Source: Sphingopyxis sp. Root154
Lineage (GTDB): Bacteria; Pseudomonadota; Alphaproteobacteria; Sphingomonadales; Sphingomonadaceae
DNA: 64,000 nt
NCBI RefSeq assembly: GCF_001427105.1
Contig: NZ_LMGI01000004.1
Span: forward strand, 62,001 to 126,000
Reading direction: 5' to 3'
Under the pieces are notes generated by a model, which saw only the letters and a list, made by a program, of their open reading frames with translations, was not told the origin of the DNA and did not search any database. Positions within the stretch are counted from its first letter, which is position 1. Each line of letters starts with the position of its first letter. Below are positions 26,304 to 34,288 of this stretch, piece after piece. The translations under genes and the position numbers were made by a program.

Positions 26304-26887
26304 GCGGCGCGTAGCAACGGTGCGGGCAGTTCATCTTCCATGAAGGCGAAGGCACTCTGCGCCGGCGGAAGCAGCGACCAGCTTTGCAGCACGCGATGGC
26401 GGCGATGGCCGACATGGCTTTCAATCAGGACGAGCTCGCGTGGAGTCCACCGCCAAGCCATCGGGACCGGGTCGAAGTCACAGGCACCATAGCCGAGCGT
26501 GATGTGGGGCCGCAGCCCCGACTTTCGATGCATCGGTTCGATGCCTTGCGTCTCTAAGAGTGCGACGATGCCCTCATAGAGATGGCGAATGCTGCCGATG
26601 TTTCCGACGGTCGTGAGTTCGGCCCCCACCTCCCGGCTCTTGATGCGTCCAAAGGGAATGTGGCTCGCAGCGGGGAGGCCCGATGCAAACGCTGCCGCGA
26701 CACGCTGGGGCAAGAACGGCTGCGGCTCCATTGTTTCGGCGATCGTGCACAGCGTCAGATGGTAAAGCTGGGGCCTCAGGCCCGCGAACAGATCGCCCGA
26801 AACGGGCGGCAATTGGCGCGCGAGCCAGCCGGCGCGGTCGGCATTTACCTGAAAACCCAGGAAATAGCGGAACATCGGGTCCATCAT
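26300..26887 (-). CDS. 2H phosphoesterase / 2'-5' RNA ligase-like protein
   Basis: 195 residues with the two H-x-T/S motifs of the LigT/2H superfamily: YHLTLC near residue 43 and RPHITLGY near residue 128. The pair forms the catalytic site that acts on cyclic or 2'-5' phosphodiesters. The true RNA substrate is unknown. A more distant relative lies at 34678-35190. Confidence 0.85.
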   Translation of the reverse strand: MMDPMFRYFLGFQVNADRAGWLARQLPPVSGDLFAGLRPQLYHLTLCTIAETMEPQPFLPQRVAAAFASGLPAASHIPFGRIKSREVGAELTTVGNIGSIRHLYEGIVALLETQGIEPMHRKSGLRPHITLGYGACDFDPVPMAWRWTPRELVLIESHVGHRRHRVLQSWSLLPPAQSAFAFMEDELPAPLLRAA

Positions 26888-26955
26888 CCATTCCTCCGAA
26901 TCGGATCAATGTTCCTATTATGTTCTCATCAATAGCGAGAGTCGAATCCTTCTCG

Positions 26956-27408
26956 TTACTCGCTATCGGCCGCCATGCGCGTCACGTGGATATAGGTCGC
27001 CTGCCAGCTGTCGCCGTGGCGGCGGAAGATGTCGGTGAAGCGGATGCGGACGCGAAAGGATTTGCCCGCCGAGCGGCCCGACAGGACCGTCTCGGCGCTC
27101 GCGAGGCCCATGTCCTTGCCGAGTGGGAGGATTACGCGATCGTTGAGCGTGACGGGGTCGTAATCGTCGTCGGCGCCGGTCCAGCCGTCGATGAAAAACG
27201 CCTTTCCATACCGTTTCCCGCTGCCGTCGATAAAGACGAGGTCGTCGGCGACCATGCGGTCAAGCGCGGCGCGATCCTGCGCGATCTGCGCCGCGTCGAA
27301 CGCATCGGCAAAGGTGCGCAGCTCCGCAATTTCGCTGGCGGGCGCCTCGGCAGCAGCGGCTGAGGCCGCCACGCCGAAAGCCAGTATCGCCGCTATCATT
27401 CCGCGCAT
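26956..27408 (-). CDS. exported NTF2-like (SnoaL/DUF4440) protein
   Basis: 150 residues with a signal peptide cut near AAAAEAP. The mature part is a cone-shaped NTF2-like domain: the first helix AELRTFADAFDAAQIAQD, then VADDLVFIDGSGKRYGKAFFI and a C-terminal sheet ending SWQATYIHVTRM. Members serve as ligand binders or isomerases; no catalytic residue can be assigned. Two other exported NTF2-like proteins are in the window (31396-31827, 44337-44807). Confidence 0.82.
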   Translation of the reverse strand: MRGMIAAILAFGVAASAAAAEAPASEIAELRTFADAFDAAQIAQDRAALDRMVADDLVFIDGSGKRYGKAFFIDGWTGADDDYDPVTLNDRVILPLGKDMGLASAETVLSGRSAGKSFRVRIRFTDIFRRHGDSWQATYIHVTRMAADSE

Positions 27409-27434
27409 GGGCCCCTCCCGTTGCTACCGCCCGG

Positions 27435-28289
27435 TTACTGCGCCGGACGGCAATCCTTCAGCCAGATGACATGCTTGTATTCGTCGAAGTCCTCGACGGT
27501 GCCGGTCAGTTTGATGCTCTTGTTCGGCTTGAGCTGGAGCGAAAAAGCGGCCTGACCCGGTGCCATATAACAGACGATGTCGGTCTTGAACGGTGCCTGG
27601 TTCGGCAGGCGGATCGCCTGTTCATAGGGCTGGGGGATTTTGTAGCCGACGCGGAAATCCTTGCCGTCCTTGGTCACATAGTCGACGAGCCCGTCGATCG
27701 TGAATTGCTTGCCCTTATAGCGGGTGAGGATGCCCGCGGAATTGCGTTCGGTGTCTTTTGACACCTGCTGCGAGAAGCTTAGCGAGTTCATTTTCACGGG
27801 CGCGGCGGCGACGGTGGTCGCGGTCGAACCCTTCTTTGCAGCGGCGGCACCCGCCTTGCCGCCCTTGACCTGATTCAGCATTCCGCACATTTCGGCCATC
27901 GCCGCATCGGCCTTGGTCGCCTGTCCGGCGCGCAGCTTGGCTTCCATCACCACTGTGCCGATCCCGCCGGTCTGGGTCGCGGTGATCTGGATCGGAAAGG
28001 CGCGCACGGTCCCCGTCATCGGCTGTTCGATCAGCATCGATCCATATTCGGCCTCGTCGGCCATGATGTCATAGCCCTTGGCAGCGACGAGCCCGCGCAT
28101 CTGGCCGATCGCGACCGCGGGCGGCAGGTCGGCGACGGTCACCGCGGCGGTGAAGCGCAGTCCGGTGATCGGATTGCCCTTTTTGACGAAGGCTTCCTCG
28201 CAGGTCGCGGCGTTGGCTGTGCCTGCCGTGAGAAGGATTGCGGCCGGCGCGATCGCGATCGCGAGGCGGGAATAAGTCGTGGTGCGCAT
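27435..28289 (-). CDS. exported protein with C-terminal OB-fold (tRNA_anti-like) domain
   Basis: 284 residues with a signal peptide ending at ANAAT. Two parts: residues ~25-150 form an unassigned domain with a Cys near each end, then a low-complexity Ala/Lys linker, and residues ~185-284 read as an OB-fold of the tRNA_anti-like type (RYKGKQFTIDGLVDY ... VCYMAPG ... KSIKLTGTVEDFDEY). Such periplasmic OB-folds are of unknown function. It is preceded by CAGGGAGCC and by an AT-rich stretch. Confidence 0.75.
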   Translation of the reverse strand: MRTTTYSRLAIAIAPAAILLTAGTANAATCEEAFVKKGNPITGLRFTAAVTVADLPPAVAIGQMRGLVAAKGYDIMADEAEYGSMLIEQPMTGTVRAFPIQITATQTGGIGTVVMEAKLRAGQATKADAAMAEMCGMLNQVKGGKAGAAAAKKGSTATTVAAAPVKMNSLSFSQQVSKDTERNSAGILTRYKGKQFTIDGLVDYVTKDGKDFRVGYKIPQPYEQAIRLPNQAPFKTDIVCYMAPGQAAFSLQLKPNKSIKLTGTVEDFDEYKHVIWLKDCRPAQ

Positions 28290-28427
28290 GAGTGGCTCCC
28301 TGAAATGTTTATGTTATGCGACTTATGTTGTGTGACGCATCTGCCGCAGCGCGCGGCCGCCTGCAATGGCTAAGTTACCAAGATGATGGTGTTTTGCGGG
28401 ACAGCAAACCTGGCTGTCGATCCGCGC

Positions 28428-28458
28428 TTGACCTCAACCGGGCTTGAGCTTTCATAAG
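28428..28458 (+). promoter_or_regulatory. SoxR-like operator and promoter of the N-acetyltransferase gene
   Basis: The dyad CCTCAAC-CGGG-CTTGAGC (28432-28449) matches the SoxR box (CCTCAAG-N4-CTTGAGG) at 12 of 14 arm positions with the same spacing. It sits between a -35 TTGACC and a -10 CATAAG separated by 19 bases, the over-long spacer that MerR-family activators require. No soxR gene is in the window. Confidence 0.65.
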
Positions 28459-28493
28459 AGCGGGACAGTTGATTCGCGAACGGAGCCTTGTTC

Positions 28494-29372
28494 ATGCTGC
28501 ATTATCCCGCTGCCACGCCTGCCGACCCCGTCGATACCGATGCCGCCGCGCCCGCCGCGGCCTTCCTGCCGCGTTATCTCGCACGGATCGGCTATGCCGG
28601 GCCGGTGGCGCCGACGCTCGAGGTGCTCGCCGCGCTTCAGGCCGCGCATATCGCCGCGATCCCGTTCGAGGCGATCGACGCGCTGACCGGCGCGGGGATC
28701 GATATCGGTGCCGATGCGATCGACGCCAAGCTGATCGGCCAACGGCGCGGCGGCTATTGTTTCGAACAGAACAGCCTGTTCCTCCGCGCGCTGCGGGCGA
28801 TTGGGTTCGAGGCCGAAGGGCTGCTCGGCCGGGTGCGCTGGATGCTGCCCGATGATGCCCCGCCGACCCCACGCACGCATATGGTGGTGCGGGTGACGCT
28901 GGGTGGGCGGCCCTGGCTTGCCGATGTCGGCTTCGGCGCGGCGGTCCCGCCCGCGCCGCTCGCGATGGACAGCGAGGAGTCCCAGCCGACGCGGCACGAA
29001 AGCTATCGTGTCGTGCGGCACGGCGACGTGTGGCAGGTCGCGGCGCTGATTGAGAGTGAGTGGCGGACGCTGTACCGGCTCGACCCCGCATCGCCGCCGG
29101 CGATCGATTATGAAATCGGCAACTGGTACACCTCGGCGCATCCGGACTCGCATTTTCGGCACCAGCTGATCGCGGCGCGGACGACCGCCGACGCGCGTTA
29201 CGGCCTGCGCGACAACCGGCTGACGACGCGGCTCGTCGACGGGCGCATCGACCGGCGCTACCTCACCGCCGATGAGATCGAGCGGACGCTGTCGGAGATT
29301 TTCCTGCTACCGGTGCGGGCGCACTGGCGCGCCGCGATCGAGCGCGCGGCGACGGCGGAGATCGCCGGCTAG
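28494..29372 (+). CDS. arylamine N-acetyltransferase
   Basis: Transfers acetyl from acetyl-CoA to aromatic amines, hydrazines and arylhydroxylamines by a ping-pong mechanism. The Cys-His-Asp triad is visible: RGGYCFEQN (Cys 89), RTHM (His 129) and LADVGFG (Asp 144). About 292 residues, normal for the family. A TTG at 28488 opens the frame, but CGGAG at 28481-28485 is spaced correctly for the ATG at 28494. The upstream SoxR-like operator suggests induction by redox-active compounds, which fits an enzyme that detoxifies arylamines. Confidence 0.94.
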   Translation: MLHYPAATPADPVDTDAAAPAAAFLPRYLARIGYAGPVAPTLEVLAALQAAHIAAIPFEAIDALTGAGIDIGADAIDAKLIGQRRGGYCFEQNSLFLRALRAIGFEAEGLLGRVRWMLPDDAPPTPRTHMVVRVTLGGRPWLADVGFGAAVPPAPLAMDSEESQPTRHESYRVVRHGDVWQVAALIESEWRTLYRLDPASPPAIDYEIGNWYTSAHPDSHFRHQLIAARTTADARYGLRDNRLTTRLVDGRIDRRYLTADEIERTLSEIFLLPVRAHWRAAIERAATAEIAG

Positions 29373-29455
29373 GCCCGCGTGACTTGACTCGCTGTGGCTA
29401 TCGCGTTCTTTTGAAGACGAAAGAAGGGAGCGCGATTCCATGGCCGACGAATTCC

Positions 29456-29884
29456 ATGGCTGACAGGGCACCCGTGCTGCTGTCCGGCGGCAATCCGCAG
29501 ATCGCGAAAGGCTATGGCGACGCGCCGGTGCAAGCCTATATCGCCGCGATGCCGGGGTGGAAGTCGGGCGTTTGGCGCCGGCTCGACAAGCTGATCGAGA
29601 AGAGCATTCCGGGGGTTGCGAAGGCGGTCAAATGGAACTCGCCTTTCTATGGTCCGCCGGGGCAGGGCGACGAGCCGACCCACTGGTTCCTGAGCATCCA
29701 TTGCTTCGACAAATATATCAAGGTCGCCTTCTTTCGCGGCCAGTCGCTCGATCCGGTGCCGCCGGTCGCGTCGAAGAGCGGCGACACGCGCTATTTCCAT
29801 ATCCATGAAGACGAGCCGGTCGACGAGGCGGCATTCGCCGACTGGGCGAAACAGGCGGCGGCGCTGCCGGGCGAGAAGATGTGA
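29456..29884 (+). CDS. DUF1801 domain protein (first of two)
   Basis: 142 residues with the DUF1801 (YdhG-like) core: QAYIAAMPGWKSGVWRRL, then AVKWNSPFYGP and KVAFFRG. The start is unusual: ATTCCATGGC and GAC follow each other twice (29436-29464), and the good ribosome-binding site AAGAAGGGAG serves the first ATG (29440), which reads only seven codons before TGA; the ATG of the long frame is at 29456. The second DUF1801 gene follows 10 bases later. The function of the family is not settled. Confidence 0.8.
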   Translation: MADRAPVLLSGGNPQIAKGYGDAPVQAYIAAMPGWKSGVWRRLDKLIEKSIPGVAKAVKWNSPFYGPPGQGDEPTHWFLSIHCFDKYIKVAFFRGQSLDPVPPVASKSGDTRYFHIHEDEPVDEAAFADWAKQAAALPGEKM

Positions 29885-29894
29885 GGAGAAGGGC

Positions 29895-30293
29895 ATGGCG
29901 GCGGATCTGATCGATGCGAAGATCGCGGGGCTCGGCGATTGGCGCGGAGCGACGCTGACGAAGCTGCGCACGCTGATCCATGCCGCCGATCCGGACGTCG
30001 AGGAGACGGTGAAGTGGCAGAAGCCGTCGAACCCGTCGGGCGTTCCGGTGTGGGAGCATACGGGCATCCTGTGCACGGGCGAGACGTATAAGGACAAGGT
30101 CAAGCTGACCTTTGCCAAAGGCGCGGCGCTTGCCGATCCAAAGGGGCTGTTCAATTCGAGCCTCGACGGCAACATGCGGCGCGCGATCGACCTGTTCGAG
30201 GGCGACGACGTCGACGAGGCGGCGTTCAAGGCGCTGGTGCGCGCCGCGGTCGAGGCGAACCTCGAAAAGCCGACGCGGGCCAAGAAGAGCTAG
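29895..30293 (+). CDS. DUF1801 domain protein (second of two)
   Basis: 132 residues, GAGGAGAAGGG before the ATG. The core ADPDVEETVKWQKPSNP and the LTFAKGAAL segment match DUF1801, with a basic C-terminal tail (KPTRAKKS). It is the tandem neighbour of 29456-29884 but clearly diverged, so a heteromeric or sequential action is possible. The function is unknown. Confidence 0.82.
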   Translation: MAADLIDAKIAGLGDWRGATLTKLRTLIHAADPDVEETVKWQKPSNPSGVPVWEHTGILCTGETYKDKVKLTFAKGAALADPKGLFNSSLDGNMRRAIDLFEGDDVDEAAFKALVRAAVEANLEKPTRAKKS

Positions 30294-30399
30294 CTTATCG
30301 GCGGCAGCCTCGCGGGGAAGAGATCGACGCGCTTTTGGATGATAGAAACGAGTCGCGGCGCGGTCGGGACAAGCCAGCCGAACGCAATGGAGGGAAAAG

Positions 30400-31323
30400 A
30401 TGACGGAGAAGCCGCGGATTTTCCTGGGCTCGTCGGGCAAGCAGGAGAAGCTGATCCAGGCGCTGACGCGCGGACTCGGCGACATCGCGAACGTCGAGCC
30501 CTGGACGACGACGTTCAACCCGGGCGTGTCGACGCTCGAGCGGCTGCTAGAACTGACGCGCGAGGTCGATTTCGCGGCCTTCGTTTTCGCTGAGGACGAC
30601 TGGACGACGAGTCCGTCGACGGCGTCGCGCACCGAATCGAGCCAGGCTGCGCCGCGCGATAATGTTGTGTTCGAGGCGGGGTTGTTCGGCGGCGTGCTAG
30701 GGATGCGGCGGACCTTCATCCTCCACGCGAACGGTGCGAAGCTGCCCACGGACCTTCTTGGCCTCACGTGCGTGCGCTACCCGGGCGAGATGACCGCGAC
30801 CGAGATGCGCGTTATGAATCAAAAGCTGCGCAAGGCGATCGAGAGCGAAGGGCGGCTCCAGCGCATCGAGGGCGTGTGGTGGCAATATTCGCTAACCGCG
30901 CGCAGCGAAAAGGAGCCTTCCGCATTGGGCTTGCTGCGCATCGGGCGCGACCGCGCCGGCGCGCTCACGCTCGTTGGGCGCGCTTGGCGCGCCGACGGGA
31001 CGCTGTCGGCACGCTATGCGAGCGAAGCGACGACGGCGCGCGACGACGGGCTCTTCTATTATTGGAACGGCGAGCGCCCACTCGACCCCGATGCGCCGCG
31101 GCTCGACGGCACGGGCGAGATCCGGCTCGAGGCCGAAGACCGCGCCGCGGGCTATTTCACGACGCGATCGAGCGCCGATCCCGAACTCAATATACGCACC
31201 ACCGGCGTCTATTGGCGCGCGCACCCGGGCGACATGGAAACGATGGACGGCCGCGACGGCCAGGCGCGTGCCGCGCTGATCGCCGAACGGCTCGCCGAGT
31301 GGGAGTCGTTCCGCAACATGTAG
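30400..31323 (+). CDS. TIR-like nucleotide-binding protein with a beta-rich C-terminal domain
   Basis: 307 residues behind a GGAGGG ribosome-binding site. Residues 1-130 are a TIR-like domain of the predicted nucleotide-binding type: IFLGSSGKQEKLIQAL at the start, VDFAAFVFAEDD, and RDNVVFEAGLFGG, where Glu 92 is the likely NAD-cleaving residue. From about residue 155 (EGVWWQYSLTA) to the end the pattern is repeated beta strands with G-W, LVGRAWRADG and YYWNGERP motifs, like a small barrel that could bind a ligand. TIR domains with a sensor at the C-terminus are common in anti-phage systems, but no nucleotide cyclase or other partner gene is nearby. Confidence 0.8.
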   Translation: MTEKPRIFLGSSGKQEKLIQALTRGLGDIANVEPWTTTFNPGVSTLERLLELTREVDFAAFVFAEDDWTTSPSTASRTESSQAAPRDNVVFEAGLFGGVLGMRRTFILHANGAKLPTDLLGLTCVRYPGEMTATEMRVMNQKLRKAIESEGRLQRIEGVWWQYSLTARSEKEPSALGLLRIGRDRAGALTLVGRAWRADGTLSARYASEATTARDDGLFYYWNGERPLDPDAPRLDGTGEIRLEAEDRAAGYFTTRSSADPELNIRTTGVYWRAHPGDMETMDGRDGQARAALIAERLAEWESFRNM

Positions 31324-31395
31324 GCGGCACGCCGTTCGCAAGCTTCCACTTACCTGAGCTCGGATCGAGCTGGCGTGGGCGAGGTGGGGCACCCA

Positions 31396-31827
31396 TTATT
31401 TCGTCGCTGGCCGCGGCTTCATATGCCACAGCGCGTTGACGATGACCCATCGCTCGCCGAATTTGCCCATGTGGAAATAGTCGACGAACCATGGGGTTTC
31501 GACGCGCACCGCGGCGGCGTTACCCGCGACGTCGAGGATCCTGCACGTGCGGTTCCACCCGGCGCGCGGGGTCTTGAGCGCGCCACGTTTCGTGAGGTCG
31601 ACGAGTTCCTCGCGGCTCATGCGCTGCAGCCCGAGCCGCTCGTCGGGCGTGTCGCCCAGAACGCGGCGCTTGGCGAGGTCGGGGTGGAGCGCGCGTTTGA
31701 CGCGCTCGGGATCGCCCTCGAGCTGGCCGTCGACATAATCGAAGCAGGTCGCCTCGATCGCGGCGAGGTCGGCCGGGGATGCGGGCGTTGCGGTCGCGGC
31801 GGCGAGGGTGAGCAGGGTCGTCAGCAT
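31396..31827 (-). CDS. exported NTF2-like protein (lumazine-binding-like)
   Basis: 143 residues with a short signal-like N-terminus (MLTTLLTLAAATATPASPAD). The first helix ATCFDYVDGQLEGDPERVKRALHPDLAKR and the end GERWVIVNALWHMKP match the putative lumazine-binding branch of the NTF2-like superfamily. No catalytic residues can be assigned and no operon partner is evident. Confidence 0.8.
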   Translation of the reverse strand: MLTTLLTLAAATATPASPADLAAIEATCFDYVDGQLEGDPERVKRALHPDLAKRRVLGDTPDERLGLQRMSREELVDLTKRGALKTPRAGWNRTCRILDVAGNAAAVRVETPWFVDYFHMGKFGERWVIVNALWHMKPRPATK

Positions 31828-31909
31828 GGCGGCTCCCGATTTGGAAATGGGACTCTCAGCCTAGCGCGCCTGCTGCGCCTGTCACCCTCCTTCGCGTCAG
31901 CCGTCGCGG

Positions 31910-32356
31910 TTAGCGGCAGCGCACATTGTCGCGGTCGATCGCGGTGCCGACCGCCGCGCCGCCGATCGCGCCTAGCACGGTGCCGAGCGTTTCGGAGCGG
32001 CCCGACGCAATAACGTTGCCCAGCACGCCGCCGGCGATGCCGCCGACGATCAGTCCGGTCGAACCGTCGTTGCGGCGGCAATAATATTTGTCGTCGCGGC
32101 CGCGATAGACGCGGTCGTTGTTCGACAAGCGGCGCTCGCGGTAGCGGCGGTCGTTGCGGTAATAGTTGTCGGCATAATAGCCGCCATGGCGCGGGTCGGG
32201 GCGGTCGTAGTCATAGCGGCCGTACTCGTCGTAATAGGCGCGGTCGTAATAGCCATAACCGCCGTCATCATAATTCGAGGCGTAACCGTCGCCGGTGGTG
32301 GCACAGCCCGCCAGCGCGGTCGCGGCGGCGAGGGGCAGGATCATCAGCTTGTTCAT
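31910..32356 (-). CDS. glycine-zipper lipoprotein
   Basis: 148 residues. A lipobox LAGC lies near residue 17, followed by a Tyr/Asp/Arg-rich low-complexity stretch (many YYD and RYR steps) and a C-terminal glycine-zipper two-helix segment (LIVGGIAGGVLGNVIASG and LGAIGGAAVG), as in the 17-kDa antigen and YmgG family. GGAG is 8 bases before the ATG at 32356; an earlier ATG at 32362 is too close to it. Likely an outer membrane lipoprotein of unknown function. Confidence 0.88.
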   Translation of the reverse strand: MNKLMILPLAAATALAGCATTGDGYASNYDDGGYGYYDRAYYDEYGRYDYDRPDPRHGGYYADNYYRNDRRYRERRLSNNDRVYRGRDDKYYCRRNDGSTGLIVGGIAGGVLGNVIASGRSETLGTVLGAIGGAAVGTAIDRDNVRCR

Positions 32357-32459
32357 CGACATCACTCCATCAGGATTGCGTGCCGGGCCAAGCGGGCGGG
32401 GCATGCTTTGCCCCTCTGATGCATAGACCCCCCAAAGCGGGTCCGGGTTCCCTGCCGCG

Positions 32460-32900
32460 CTAGTCCGCCGCACCCGCACGGTCGGGGGACCAGGCGAGGG
32501 GTTCGAGCGTGCGGTCCGCAATCGCGTCGACAAAGCGGCCGTGGCGCGCGCCCGTCTCCTTCTTGATCGCGATCCATTCGGGGTCAGCCATGAAGGCGTC
32601 CCACGCGGCTTTCATCGCCGCGGCGTCGGGCCAGTCGAGCAGATAGACGAATTCGACCTTGTCCTGATGCTCGCTGCGCCAGATCGAGCGGACCGCGAAG
32701 CCGTGGCGTGCCATGATGCGCAGCGCATGGTCACGGAAACGGTCGTGGAACGCGCCCTCGTTGGCGTGCGGGATTTCGTAGATGCGGAGTTGTTGCAGCG
32801 GGGCGCGTGCGGGGACGGGTGCGGCGGTGGTGGCCGAGGCCGCGGTCGGTGCGAAGGCGAGAAGCGCCGCGATAGCGAGGATTCGAATGGGGGAGGGCAT
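32460..32900 (-). CDS. exported NIPSNAP family protein
   Basis: 146 residues with a signal peptide ending near ASATTA. The mature part is a NIPSNAP-type dimeric alpha/beta barrel: LQQLRIYEIPHANEGAFHDRFRDH, VEFVYLLDWPD and MADPEWIAIKKET. The ligand is unknown. Confidence 0.85.
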   Translation of the reverse strand: MPSPIRILAIAALLAFAPTAASATTAAPVPARAPLQQLRIYEIPHANEGAFHDRFRDHALRIMARHGFAVRSIWRSEHQDKVEFVYLLDWPDAAAMKAAWDAFMADPEWIAIKKETGARHGRFVDAIADRTLEPLAWSPDRAGAAD

Positions 32901-32936
32901 GATCGGCTTCCTTGATGGAGCGCAGCGAAGGTCGGG

Positions 32937-33356
32937 TCAGTCGATGATCGGCGCGCCTTCGGCCTGCAACCGCGCGAGATTGTCCTTCATCGCCTGCAGG
33001 ATTTCGGGCGGATGCGATTCCCACTCGGTCACCTCGCCGACGATGCGCAGCGGCGCGCGGCTGCGATAGCTGCGCGTCGGGTTGCCGGGGAATTTCTTGT
33101 CGGTGAGGTTGGGGTCGTCGAACCAGTCGCCGGTGGGTTCGACGATATAGATGCGCTCGCGGCCGGTTCCGGCGGCGAGTTCGCAGCCCCAGATCGCCGA
33201 CTCCAATGCGGCGGAGAAATAGATCCACGACATCGGTGCGGCCTGGTAATTGCTGCTCCAGCCCGCCGCGAGCAGGTCTCCGATGGACAGGTCGGCGCGG
33301 GTGCCGTGATAGAAGGTCGCGCCCATATCGGGGCCGGTGGGTGCGGTGTCGGTCAT
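32937..33356 (-). CDS. arr: rifampin ADP-ribosyltransferase
   Basis: Transfers ADP-ribose from NAD to rifamycins, inactivating them. The 139-residue protein has the Arr signature throughout: FYHGTRADLSIGDLL, WIYFSAALESAIWGCELA, RIYIVEPTG and DDPNLTDKKFPGNPTRSY. The start at 33356 gives the family length. It lies 4 bases after an upstream lipoprotein gene and probably shares its transcript. There is no integron or transposon beside it, so it looks like a resident chromosomal Arr rather than a captured cassette. Confidence 0.93.
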   Translation of the reverse strand: MTDTAPTGPDMGATFYHGTRADLSIGDLLAAGWSSNYQAAPMSWIYFSAALESAIWGCELAAGTGRERIYIVEPTGDWFDDPNLTDKKFPGNPTRSYRSRAPLRIVGEVTEWESHPPEILQAMKDNLARLQAEGAPIID

Positions 33357-33360
33357 CGGG

Positions 33361-33900
33361 TCAATACTCGTTCCGTGTCGTGCGCAGCGTTGCCTTGCCG
33401 TTCTTCCAATTGACCTCGGCGGCGGGCTCGTCGGCCTTGCCGGGCGCGAACAGTTCATAGACGATCGTCCCGTCGTCCTGCGTGCTTTCGATGACGCGCG
33501 CCGGGGTGAAGGCGTCGGCCGCGGCGCCGGCGGTGGTCCGCACCGGGGCGGGCGCGTCGGCCCAGGCGATGTCGCGCTGCATCTCGACGACGCGGTATTT
33601 GCCCGCTTCCTCGATCAGGTCGAGCTCGACCGGGCTGCCGTCGGGGCGCGTTCCCTCGACGTCGTAGAAGAGCTTGCCGTCGCGCGCCTTACGCTCGGCC
33701 TCGGCGATTTTCATCCCGGGCACCTTGGCGAGCACCGCGTCGCGCACGCCCTGCGGCAAGTCGGCTTCGGCGACCGCGCGGATGTCGGCCGCGGGCCCGT
33801 CGGCGAGCACCGATTTTTCGGGCGCCGCCGGGGCTTCCGCCTTGCCGCACCCCGCAATCGACAGCACCGCGCCCGCCGTCAGCCAGATCCGTCCACGCAT
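33361..33900 (-). CDS. lipoprotein, possibly PepSY-like, function unknown
   Basis: 179 residues with signal peptide and lipobox (LSIAGC, Cys near residue 18). The segment ADLPQGVRDAVLAKVPGMKIAEAERKARDGKLFYDVEG has the helix-then-sheet pattern of PepSY-like domains (helix of a small protease-inhibitor-type fold), followed by PVELDLIEEAGKYRVVEMQR. It is the first gene of a two-gene unit with arr. The function is unknown. Confidence 0.75.
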   Translation of the reverse strand: MRGRIWLTAGAVLSIAGCGKAEAPAAPEKSVLADGPAADIRAVAEADLPQGVRDAVLAKVPGMKIAEAERKARDGKLFYDVEGTRPDGSPVELDLIEEAGKYRVVEMQRDIAWADAPAPVRTTAGAAADAFTPARVIESTQDDGTIVYELFAPGKADEPAAEVNWKNGKATLRTTRNEY

Positions 33901-33979
33901 CCTTGCTCTCCTGTGTATCGGTAACCGATGTCAGCCTATCGGCGACGAACGCGCGAGTCGACCCGGTGCAGCGTGAAGC

Positions 33980-34288
33980 TCATTCGATATCGTCGGAGGG
34001 GTCGAGCCGCACCACCCAGACCGGACGCCCGTCGGGCGACAGCGCGATGTCGTGGCTGGGGACCATGTCGGCCCCCGTCTCGATCCAGCCGCGCCCGTCG
34101 CACTTGGGGCAGGGCACGCGGATCGAGCGGTGGCTGACGAGGTCGATCTGGCTGTTCCATTGACCATGTCCCGTGCAGACCGGGCAAATCGCGTCGAGGT
34201 CGCCGGTGCGGTGGCGCCGCGAAATGCCGTCGAGTGCATGCGGGTCGCCGGGACCGGTGCAATGGACGATGTTCGAGGGGTGGGACAT
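33980..34288 (-). CDS. DnaJ-type zinc-finger protein
   Basis: 102 residues from the ATG at 34288. Two CxxCxGxG motifs (CPVCTGHG and CPKCDGRG) about 30 residues apart form a single zinc-binding unit of the DnaJ cysteine-rich type; no J domain is present. The frame is open further upstream, to 34333. It may bind an unfolded protein or RNA; nothing nearby tells which. Confidence 0.75.
   Translation of the reverse strand: MSHPSNIVHCTGPGDPHALDGISRRHRTGDLDAICPVCTGHGQWNSQIDLVSHRSIRVPCPKCDGRGWIETGADMVPSHDIALSPDGRPVWVVRLDPSDDIE

Noticed and set aside
30400-31323. CBASS or Pycsar operon around the TIR-like gene
   Set aside because: No nucleotidyltransferase or cyclase gene within several kilobases; the neighbours are DUF1801 and NTF2-like genes.
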